Shown here: positions 54,149 to 64,000 of the stretch, one piece after another
Layout: each line of letters begins with the position of its first letter
Numbering within the stretch: position 1 is the stretch's first letter
Source of the DNA: Vreelandella olivaria
GTDB lineage: Bacteria; Pseudomonadota; Gammaproteobacteria; Pseudomonadales; Halomonadaceae
Length of the DNA stretch: 64,000 nucleotides
NCBI GenBank assembly: GCA_004295565.1
Contig: AP019416.1
Coordinates: 372,001 to 436,000, forward strand
Direction of reading: 5' to 3'
The notes under the pieces: model-generated
The model's database searches: none
What the model saw: the letters and a program-made list of their open reading frames with translations, nothing else
What the model was told of the DNA's origin: nothing
Made by a program: the position numbers and the translations under genes

Positions 54149-57100
54149 TACGTCTCAAGAGACGCTTCCAGAGTCAAGAGAGGAAGCGTCTCTTGAGACT
54201 AAGAGTGCTGCGCTCGTCGATGACCCGATGCTTGCACAAGCTGACGATGGTTTTGCGGTTCAGGCGGTGATAGCAGATACCTTCACTCCGATTCGGATTC
54301 AGGCAGAAGATGCTGACGACAGCGATGGTGTTTCGGCGGTTATTGCGGGCCCCGGTATTAACGTGGTCGATGACCCCGTCAGCCAGCCGAATGCGGTCAA
54401 TGCCGACGGGCAAGCTTATGTGGACTATGGCGACGGTGTTAATGGTGGTGAAACACTGACGTTCACGTTCAGCGTTGAAGAGGCGGGTGAGTACGAACTG
54501 GTGCTGGGCTACGCGCTTAGCCAGAACGACGATGGTACAGATCGAAACCGCCCTCTGCGGCTGGACGTCAACGACGAGCTAGTGGATCGTATGTTCGATC
54601 TGCCCAGCACCACCTTGACCAGTGATGCAACCGACTTTAGCGAGTTTGGTGAGCGCTCCATTCGTGTGCAGCTCGAGGCGGGCGAGAACACGGTAACGTT
54701 CACCTCCAATGGTGCCAGCGGCCCCAACATCGACTATCTGGAAGTCCGCGCGCCCGACCCGGATGTTTACGTGGTTCAGGCGGAAGATCTCGTGCTGTCG
54801 CCTGCGGCTGACAACAAAGACGGTGAAACCAACCGCGTGGTCACCGTCGACAACATCGCCGACTTTACCAATGGTAACGAGACCTTCCGAGTGGGCGCCG
54901 AGGGCGCGAGCTATCTCGATTGGGCGTTCGGCAATGCCGATGCCTACGGCGAGTTCACCCTGGATGTCGCCACTGCGGGCACTTACAGCGTGACGGTGAC
55001 CTATGCGACCAGTACCGCGCGTCCGTTGAGTCTCTCCTTGGTGGACGAGGATGTGTTGACCCCGGTAGGTACGTTCAATTTCGCCCCCACAGCTGAGCCA
55101 AACTACTACCCTGATGACGTCAGCGATGTACCCACGGCCAATCAGCCAGCGGGCCCTGGCGGTAACAACCCGACACGACAGACCGAATGGGAAGGCTGGT
55201 CCACCGAAACCATTGAAATCTCCCTCGCCGCGGGCAGCAATACCTTACGCCTTGGCGGCGCCGCCAACGGCCCCAATATCGATAAGTTTGAGGTGGCGCT
55301 AGTGGCGGCAGACCCGGTCGACCCCACGACGCCAGTGATCGATGCCATCGTGGTGCAGGCTGAAGACGCCGAACTCGGGGCTGGTAATGACGCAGGCACC
55401 TTGGTGCGCGACGCCGAGAACCCCGAAAGCGGGACAAGTTTTCAAGGACTTCGTCCTGATTATTCCGGCACCGGCTATGTCGACTACGGCAGCGCGCCGG
55501 GCGATAGCCTGACCTTCACGGTCAATGTCGCGGAAGCCGGCAGCTATGATCTGAATTTCCGCTATGCCAGCAGTGGCGACCGTCCGATGAGCCTTGCCGT
55601 CAACGGTTCGCCGCTGGCGCAGCAAGCCTTTGCGTCCACGGATCCCAATGCGACTAACGAAGCGCCGGAAGGCTTCGATGTGTGGGCCTATCAAAGCCTG
55701 ACTACCGAACTCGTTGCGGGCGACAATACGATCGTCCTAAGCATTCCCGCAGGTGCTGGAAGCACCGAACCTTGACCGCCTTGAAGTCACGACTGCGGGC
55801 ACCGGCCCGGTGGGTGATGTGCAGGCAGACGCCGACGAAACGCCAATGGTGTTCAGCGCCGACAGCAGCGTGTTCAACGGCACGACCTTGGGCGAAGCGG
55901 GTTTCAGCGTGACCGGTCTCGATGATGATATTACGTCTGTGGGGGTGAGCTTTGATAGCGGCGTCACCGTCGAGGAGGTCACACCGAACCCGGATGGCAG
56001 CTTCACTCTCGATCTGTCGGGTCGCGACGACGGTGACCTCACCGCCACGCTAATCGCCATGGATGCATTCGGTAACCGCGTCGAGCAGTCAATTGACCTT
56101 ACCCTGGATACCACGTCCGATGAAGGCGGTGATCTCGCCCTTGAGGGCCCGGATGCCGAGATAGCCCCTGCCGACAGCGATACGGTAGTGTTCGGCGTTG
56201 CTGGCATTGACGCCGATTCGACCCTTGAAGTTAGCTTTGATGGCGGCGCGACGCGCCAATCTGCCACCAGCGATGGCGACAGCCTGACGGTTGATCTCAG
56301 CGGGCAGGGCCCAGGCGATGTAACGGTGACGCTAATTGTCACCGACGCCGCCGGCAACGAAGCCACGGTGCAAGATACGGTCACGCTAGCCGCGGCGCCT
56401 GGCCCGGTGGCCATCGATGTCAGCTTCGACAATGCGACCATCAGCGCTTATAACGACACCCAGGACAACCCGGCAAGCGGTACCGGCGCTATGGTGGAAG
56501 ACGACGGCGCCACGCTTGCGCTGACTGATAACGTCTGGAAACGGGCAGAACTGCCAAGCAGCTACACCATTACCGGACAGACATTGCTGACGCTGGATGT
56601 GTCAATTTCGGACGCGCCGGTACCGGAAATTGTCGCGATCGGTTTTGATAACGACGACAACCCCTTCAACGGTGGCAATAGCGTCTACCAACTAGGCGGC
56701 ACCCAGACCCAAGGTGGTTTCGTTGATTTGCGCGGCCAAGGTGTCGACAACGGCGACGGTAGCTTCCGCTTCACCATCGATCTGTCAGCGCATGCCGGAA
56801 TCACTATCAACTCGCTGGTATTCGTCAACGACGATGATTTAGGCGCAAAGGGTAGTACAAGTTTCAGCGCCGTGAGCCTCTCCGAAGAAGAGGTTGGGGG
56901 TACCAACAGCGCACCTCGCGTGGTAGGCGGCGGCATTGCCGATATCAGCCTTGATGAAGGCGCCAACATCGAGGTCGATCTGCCCTTCGTCGATGATGAT
57001 GGCGATGCCCTGAGCTACAGCTTCGTGGTGACCGACAGCGACGGCCAAGAGATAAGTGTGGACGGCCTGAGCGTGGATAGCCAAGTGTTGAGCGGCAGTC

Positions 57101-60100
57101 TCCAAGGACTAGCACCCGGCGACTACACCGTTTCGGTGACCGCTGATGACGGTACCGCCAGCACCTCAACTGACTTCACGCTGACGGTCGAGAACGTCAA
57201 CGATGCGCCAGTCGCTGAGCCTGTTGCGCTTGAACCTTACTTCGGCGAAGTGGGTGAAAACTTCATCCAGATTCCGCTTGCGGACTTCGCCACGCTGTTC
57301 TCTGATCCTGACGGCGATAGCCTAACGCTCTCTGTCGAGGATCTGCCCGCCGGGCTTGAAGTGGTGGACGGTATTATCCAGGGTATTCCCAGCCAAGGGG
57401 GCTCGTTCGACGTAGTAATTCGCGCCACCGATCCGTCTGGCCTTTCCGATACCCAAACGCTGAGCTTCGTGATCGAAGGCACGCAGGTAGGAGATGCCAT
57501 CACCATTGAGGCGGAAAACTTCACCGACCTTGATGCCGCCAACTTGATCGTGACCGGCAGCGCGAGCGCGTCCAATGAACAGCTGATTCGGTTAACCAGT
57601 AACGAGCCCGCCACCATCGGCACCGACTTGGCCGCCGGTGGTGTCGAGCCTGGCTGGTACGTGGCGCGGCTGTATGTGTTTGATGAAAACGATGGTGAAG
57701 GTGCATTGACACTCACCATTGGCGATACCGTCCTGCAGGCGCGTAATAGTGCAAGTGATAGCCTAAGTTCCGATGTGGTGCTCAACGACAACTTTGGCAC
57801 CATCGTGGGCAGCGGGCCAAGGGGGAATGCAGGGCAGAGCGGTAACCGCAAGGAGATCGTTTTTGAAACGCCCTTTGAAGTGACTGCTGGTGATTTAGCA
57901 AGTCTCGAATTGCGAGGTGCCGGTGGCGAACAAATGCGCATTGATTCGCTGACGTTCGAGCGAATCGATGAGCCGGTTAACTCGGCGCCGACGCTTGAAG
58001 GCCTCTACCGACGTTAGCGTCGACGAAAACAGCTCAGCCGTGGCTAACCTGGTGATCGACGATGCCGATGGTGACAGCCTGACCGTCACGCTATCCGGTG
58101 CCGACGCAGCGCTATTTACTTACGATGAGGTGAGCGGGGAGCTTGCGTTCGTCAACCCGCCGGACGCCGAGCTGGCCGCCGACAGCAATGAAGACGGCGT
58201 ATACGAGTTGACCGTAACCGTCTCCGACGGTGAAGACAGCGTCTCGCAGGACACCCTGATTACGGTGGCAGACCTCAACGAGAGTATCGTCATCGATCAG
58301 ACGGCTTATTCGATTGATGAGAACCTGACCGAGATCGGCGCGATTCCGGTGGTCGACGAAGATGGCGCCACGACAGGCCTGAGCGCACCGGTGTTCGCCA
58401 TTACAGGGGGCGTGGATGCACCGCTGTTTACCATCGACGAGACGACCGGCGTACTGAGTTTCACCAGCGCCCGCGACTTCGAGCTTCCGGTGGATGACGA
58501 TGAAGATGGCGTTTATGAAGTAGAGGTCACCGTTACCGACGGCGACCTGACCGACGTCCAGACGCTGGAAGTGACCGTGAATGACGTCGACGAAGACGAA
58601 GACCCCTTGGCGCCGATCACCCTGCAAGGCGAGGGAGGCGAGCGTCACCGATGTCGGTGGCACCGGCCAGGGGCCGTCACGCGTGTGGTGGATACCGACA
58701 ATCCCGATGACTTCGGCAACTTCCGGAGGGCGCGGTCGGCGACGCCTACCTGGACTTCGGCACCGACGCGGGCGATCAGATCACGTTCAATATCGACGCA
58801 CCCGCAGCGGGTACCTACACGGCGACGATTCGTTATGCTAACGGCGCCGCCACACCTCGGCCGCTCGACCTGACGGTCAATGGCAGTGCGCAACCGCAGG
58901 TGCCTTTTGCCAACGCGCCGGACGATGGCGTCAACGACCCCTGGGATGAATGGTTGGAGCAGGAGGTGCAGGTCACCTTTGAAGAGGGAGCCAATACCTT
59001 CACGCTGACCATCCCCACGGTGGCTAACGGTGGTACGAACAACGGCCCCAACATCGATCAGGTCGTGTTCAGCTTCGATGATGGTGATACGAACCCAGCG
59101 CCGTTCACCTTCGAGATTCAGGGCGAGGCGTTGTCGATCGACGATGATGAGCCTACTCCCGATACAGTGGTGCGTGACGCCAGCAATCCTGAAACAAACG
59201 AAGCGGCGGGCCCCGATGGGCTATGGGATGGCTATACCGGCACTGGCTATCTGGACATGGGGGCGAAGCCGGTGATGCGGCCTTCTTTGACGTGAATGTC
59301 GAAGAAGCGGGCACCTATACCCTGAGCGTGCGCTACACCAATGGCGGTGGAGACGGTGCTGACCGGCCCATGAATATCCTGGTGGGCGGCGAGCCCCAGG
59401 GTGAGATGGCCTTCCCATCACGGGTGAAGGCAACGCTGGCTGGTTGAACTGGCAAGAAGCCACTATCGAAGTTGAGCTTGAGGCAGGCAGCAATACGATC
59501 CGGCTTGAGAACGTGGGCAATGCATAGTCCCAACATCGATAGCCTGAGCGTCACGCGGGACGGTGTCGAGCCGCCGGATGTGGTGGAACCGGTTTACCGC
59601 TTTTCGGTCAAGATCAACTTCCAACCCGACGATGTAGCGATACCGGAAGGCTACATTGCCGACAACGGCAAAGCCTTCGGCACTCAGTCGGTGACCATCG
59701 ACGGCCAGACCTACCAATATGGCTGGGTCACCGAGGCGTCGATCTACGATGACCAGCCCGGTACCATTCCATTAGATATTTCGAGCCTTACCAACGTGGC
59801 GGTCAACGACCGCACCGATGATATTGCGGGGCTTGATCCGCGTCAGGGCACCTATGCCCATTTTGACCAGCCTGGAAGCCAGTATGTGCGCGCTGGCTGG
59901 GAAATAGAGCTGGAAGACGGCTACTACGAGGTCACCATTTCGATTGGCGATACTTCTGGGCCATACGACAGTCGTAATGTCCTGAATGCAGAAGGCGAGC
60001 TGTTCAACGATCCCTTCACCCCGTTCCGCCCTGACGATTTTCCAGCGGACAGCAATCCGGGCGACGACACCGAGGGCGTGCGCTCTGACTTGGTCACTCG

Positions 60101-63100
60101 CATCGTACAGGTGAGCGACGGTCGTCTGACGCTGGATTCGCTGGGTCTCGATAACGAGAATACTGAGATTCAGTACATTGAGATCCAGTCGCTTCCCGAC
60201 CTGACCCCGGATGATGATCGTGAAGCGCCGCAGGACTATGCCTTCTTCACCGATGCCCGTGCTATTGCTGGCGTTGGGGAGAATGAAGTGGAGGTTGACC
60301 TCGACGGAGAAGATGGCGCTGTCCCCACCGGTGTTGATCCGACCTCGGATATCTTCGTGGGGATTTCAGTGGTCGATGGGCGTGGTGGTGCCTTGCTGGA
60401 AAGCCTAAACGACGGCTCGGTGAAGCTATTCGAAACGGTTACCGGTGAAGAGGTCTCGTTCAACGTTAATACGACCGGCGGCTTTGATTCACTGACCATC
60501 TCACCCAGCCAGATGCTCAAGCCGTTTACCAGCTATACGCTGGTGATCGATGGCTTCCAGGATCGCGGGCCCAACGATGATGCTGATGCGCCCACCCGGG
60601 AATTCCAGAAGTACACTAACACCTTCGTCACCGGTGAAGAGCCGGAGGTGGTCGCCCGCGACGTGGCCTTCAACGATGTGGTTGAGCTCAACGGTGCTGC
60701 CGACAATGCCTATGGCTTCACATCGCTCGAGATGAGCCCCGACGGCGCCTTCATGTACATCGCGACCATTGGCGGTGATCTGTTGCGCTACAACGTCGAT
60801 CCGGTCGACGGCTCGCTATCCAACCGCCAGGATCTAAGCCTGCCGAACGATTACTTCGACCAGCCCGGGGAGAGTCAGCAACGTGGCATCATCGGCCTAG
60901 TGGTGGATCCCACCGACCCGAACGTGCTGTGGATCACCGATAACTACCCGATCCCGCTCAATGGACGTGATAACGGCGTGCCGGAATTCAGTGGCCGCAT
61001 TACCAAGATCACGCTGGACGGCGGTAGTGATTTTTCCGGTACCGCCGAGCCCTACATCACCGGGCTGCCGCGCTCCAACGGCGACCACGTGACCAATAGC
61101 CTTGAGTTCCGCGCCAATCCGGACTATGACGCGGCTACCAATCCTGACGTGCCGACGCATCTGCTGTATCTGATTCAGGGCTCCAACTCGGCCATGGGTG
61201 AGCCGGATAGCGCCTGGGGCAATCGTCCCGAGCGTTTGCTGAATGCCGCGGTGATGGAGATCGATCCCACCCGCGACGCCCCTCCCGGGGGCTTCGACGT
61301 ATCGACCGAACCCGTCCCCGACAACGGCCAGAATACCCGCTTCGATGACCCGGACGGCCATCCCAAGGATGACCCCATCCCCATGGGCAACGGCGAGTTC
61401 CTGGTGTTCGATGAACGCGGTGTGGCGACGGTGCAGGACGCCGACGGCAACGTGCTCCAGAGCTACTACGACCCCTACGCTGAAGGCGCGGTGCTGACCA
61501 TCTTCGCCACCGGGGCGCGCAACGCCTATGACCTGGTGTGGCACTCCAACGGCTTCCTGTACGTGCCAACCAACGGCTCGGCGGCGGGCGGCAACGTGCC
61601 GGACGATCCCTCGACGCCGGAGAACGAGCGTTACACCAACGTAGAGAAGCAGGACGACTATTTGTTCAAGGTCGTCGAAGGGGGTATTACGGTCACCCCA
61701 ATCCGCTCAGGGATGAGTACATTATGAACGGTGGCAATCCCACCGGTGGCACTGATCCCAACCAGGTTGATAGCTACCCAACCGGAACGAATCCCGAGGG
61801 GAGCTACGATATCTCTGGCGTCTATTCGCTGGGCGAGAACCGATCACCCAATGGCGCGGTGGAATATACCAGCGGTATTTTCGGTGGCAACCTTCAGGGG
61901 AATCTGCTGTTCACCGAATACTCAGGCGGTGATGACGTGCGCAGCATTACCCTCGACGCCAACGGCAATGTAATAGGCGATGACGTGCTGCGCGATCCTG
62001 AAGGTAACGTTATCAGCTACGTCGATCCGCTGGATATTATTGAGAACCCGGTGACCGGCCAGCTCTATCTACTGACCTTGAACCGGGGTAATGGGCAGAG
62101 CCAAATCATCCGCCTCGACCCAGCACCGGGCGGTGTGGTGGATCCTAATCCAGGCGACGATCTGGTGTCGCTGCTGGTTATTCAGGCAGAAGATAATACC
62201 CCCAATGATGGCACTTCCGTGACGCTTGCCGACGCGGAGATACAAATCCGTGATCTTAACAATCCAGAAACCACTGCAGGGCTACCTAACGGACTGCGCC
62301 CCGGCGCCTTTGGTCTGGATGGCAATACCAACGATAACGACGGTGTGCCCGGCGGCTATGCAGACTTCGGCGCCACCAATGCTGATTTCCTCACCTTCAG
62401 CTTTAATCTTAATGCCGACCAGGCCGGTGAGTCGGTGCTGCGGCTGCGCTATGCCAATGGTGGTACCACTGATCGCCCGCTTGAGGTATTCGTCAACAAC
62501 GTTAGCGTCGGGGTGTTCGACTTTAGTCCTCCTCCAGGGCTTACCGGGGATGCGGCCTGGGCAGAGTGGCTGACCGAAGACGTGGCAGCGTCGCTGGTGG
62601 TGGGAGAAAACACCGTCCGGTTGCAGTCTACGGATAATACCGGCCCCAACATTGACCAGCTTGAAGTGCTGCAGTCGCCGCCGGATACCACGCCAGGCTT
62701 CACCGAATATGAGGCTGAGGACGCCTTGCTTGATGGCCCTGTAGTGGTGCCGGAAAGCGCTGATGACCGCAACGCCTCTGGCGAAGGTTTCGTCGACTTC
62801 AATGGCACAGGCGATCAGACCATTACCTGGACCGTCGATGTCAATGAGACCGGCAACTACGAAATCGGCTTCCGCTACGCCCTGGCGGCGAGCAAAGCCG
62901 ATCGCCCGATGGAAGTGACCATCAACGGCGTTAACTTAGGGCTGGTCAACTTCGTCGGCCAGAGCAATGAGGCGGAAAACGACTGGTTCTTCCAGGAGCT
63001 ATTGGTCAACCTGCAAGCGGGCAGCAACACCATCAGCGTGACGGCACCTGAGGCCAACGGTCCCAATGTGGATCTGCTTCGGGTTCCAGATGCACCTACC

Positions 63101-64000
63101 GATACCTTTATGCCGGTGTACGCCGATGTCTCCGACGGTGCGCGCATTGAGCTGGAGAGTGGTGACAATGCGCGAACGATCAACGACCTGACGGCCGATT
63201 TCTACTTTACGGTAGATACCGATGGCCTTTATCGCCTGGATCTTGCGGCTAACGCCGGTGCCAACGATGGCCAGGGCCTGACCCTGACGCTTAACGGTCA
63301 GCCAGTGGATGTGCTGGCCTATCCGGGCCAGGGGGGATGCCGGGGAAGAAGGCACCTATGTCGAGCTTGAGGCTGGCGTGAAGTACAACCTGCGAGTGGT
63401 TTCCACTGCCGATGGTGCCGATGAGCTGGACTATCTTGATGTGACGCCGGTTGCTGGCAACGCCAATGCCGACATTGCCATACAAAGTGGTGATGCCGCC
63501 TACTACTCTGACCGGCTGCACTTCAGCTACCTGGAGAACAACAGCGCCTCGGCGGACGATCGTGACTTCAAGGAGAGTGCTACCGTCACGATATCCAACA
63601 CGGGCACCAGTGAGCTTGCGATTCTCGATGCCGATATTGATGGCCCCTTCGTGCTGGAGGATCCGAGCGCCTTTGACGGCCTGACGCTCGCCGCCGGGGA
63701 GTCGCTGGAGGTCACGGTGCTGTTCGACCGTGACAGCTACACGCCACCCACCAACGACGCCGGTGACGGGGTGTTTGAAGGGCGCATTCGCCTGGTGACC
63801 AACGATGCCGATTCGCCGATTGCCGAAATCCACATGGCAGGCTTTTGGCAGGCACGGGACGAGGGCGGCTGGGAACCCAACGTCAATGAAGTGTGGGAGG
63901 TGTTCGGCTTCGGAAACCGTATCGACGGCCTGACCACCGTGGGAGGCGGGGAGAATTCAGTATTGAATGACTTCGACCTCTATCGTCCCGTTAATGACGA
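54132..64000 (+). CDS. Giant repetitive exoprotein with CBM-like, cadherin/Ig-like and beta-propeller modules (3' truncated, many frame breaks)
   Basis: Joining frames gives one continuous protein of about 3,290 residues that is still open at the window end. It has no N-terminal signal peptide, is very acidic and cysteine-poor, and lies divergent to a type I exporter, so it is probably secreted by it. The order is: three CBM-like modules; two Ig-like modules; a jelly-roll-like block; two cadherin/He_PIG-like modules; a CBM-like module; two cadherin-like modules; two CBM-like modules; a malectin-like block; a Big_5-like module; a sugar-dehydrogenase-like propeller (60665-62145); three CBM-like modules; and an ASH/choice-of-anchor-D-like module (63465-63850). 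Breaks lie near 55755, 58003, 58635, 58690, 58727, 59263, 59417, 59523, 61687 and 63335. The start at 54132 is uncertain, and the C-terminal secretion signal lies beyond the window. Confidence 0.8.
54152..54199. repeat. Perfect 18-bp inverted repeat at the start of the giant gene
   Basis: GTCTCAAGAGACGCTTCC (54152-54169) and GGAAGCGTCTCTTGAGAC (54182-54199) are exact reverse complements around a 12-base loop. Each arm also holds the near-palindrome GTCTCAAGAGAC. No T-run follows. The hairpin starts 3 bases after the stop of the upstream frame and is translated within the giant frame. Confidence 0.9.
54282..63090 (+). repeat. CBM6/35-like module family within the giant exoprotein
   Basis: At least eight modules of about 130-170 residues recur: about 54282-54766, 54767-55313, 55345-55800, 57500-57975, 58615-59075, 59100-59570, 62165-62680 and 62700-63085. 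The shared grammar is a start of QAED or EAEN, a middle GTGYVDYG or GYADFG, then GTY-x-LxxRYANG and DRPLxLxVNG. Each ends AGxNTxxL followed by GPNIDxLEV. This is the layout of carbohydrate-binding beta-sandwiches. Sugar binding is inferred from fold resemblance only. Confidence 0.7.
60665..62145 (+). other. Embedded glucose/sorbosone dehydrogenase-like beta-propeller
   Basis: About 490 residues read as a six-bladed propeller of the soluble quinoprotein glucose/sorbosone dehydrogenase type. Visible elements are GFTSLEMSPDGAFMYIATIG, GDLLRYNVD, QQRGIIGLVVDPTDPNVLWI, SGRITKITLDG, LPRSNGDHVTNSLEF, FATGARNAYDLVWHSNGFLY, YGHPNPLRDEYI (restored at a break near 61687) and NLLFTEYSGGDDVRSITLD. The GxRNxxDLxWxxxGxLY and GHP elements are the strongest matches. 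PQQ or other cofactor binding and catalysis are inferred. Confidence 0.65.

Noticed and set aside
55737-58089. Long leftward open frames opposite the giant exoprotein (for example 55737-56441 and 57237-57941).
   Set aside because: Ser/Thr/Pro-rich shadows of the acidic repeat codons. The rightward frame carries the recognisable module pattern.

Overview
The window is chromosomal DNA of a moderately halophilic gammaproteobacterium, most likely Halomonas or a close relative (Halomonadaceae). This rests on the 16S/23S sequences, the ~57-60% GC housekeeping genes, very acidic exported proteins, and gene neighbourhoods typical of that family. No database search was possible, so the genus is an inference.

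Layout. 1-3.3 kb: end of a possible dNTPase gene, a NERD-domain membrane protein, a HAD phosphatase coupled to yciH, an acidic exported protein and a phasin-like gene. 3.3-10 kb: a leftward central-carbon cluster, tkt-lrgA-lrgB-epd-pgk-fba. 10-14.5 kb: metK with a structured leader, then a siderophore/cobalamin-type ABC importer. 14.5-18.3 kb: ligB, an AEC permease and metF. 18.3-24.3 kb: a TRAP-TAXI importer and prlC-yheV. 24.5-27.3 kb: an NSS transporter, a gamma-carbonic anhydrase-like protein and a YdjM-like membrane hydrolase. 27.2-32.8 kb: a GntR regulator and a DctB/DctD two-component system in one overlapping operon, divergent from lldD, with two matching palindromic operators. 32.8-38.7 kb: a complete rrn operon (16S, tRNA-Ile, tRNA-Ala, 23S, 5S). 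38.7-50 kb: a heptamer tandem repeat and ordinary housekeeping or stress genes. 50-64 kb: a type I secretion ABC protein and adaptor, divergent from one giant repetitive exoprotein (about 3,290 residues so far) that runs off the window end. It carries carbohydrate-binding-like modules, cadherin/Ig-like modules and an embedded sugar-dehydrogenase-type beta-propeller.

The dominant technical feature is about 50 one- or two-base frame breaks, mostly a missing base in a short homopolymer. They hit tkt, pgk, fba, metK and many others while the protein continues in another frame. I read these as sequencing or assembly errors, so genes below are given as full-length reconstructed loci with the break positions noted. 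Restoring frames also revealed genes hidden by the errors, such as a phasin-like gene at 2866-3215 and a 100-residue protein at 44228-44529.

The most interesting biology: lrgAB embedded in the glycolysis/pentose cluster; the two-operator GntR/two-component/lactate dehydrogenase locus; covarying palindromes in the rRNA spacer; 14-bp repeats before prlC; and the giant secreted protein with a perfect 18-bp inverted repeat at its start.
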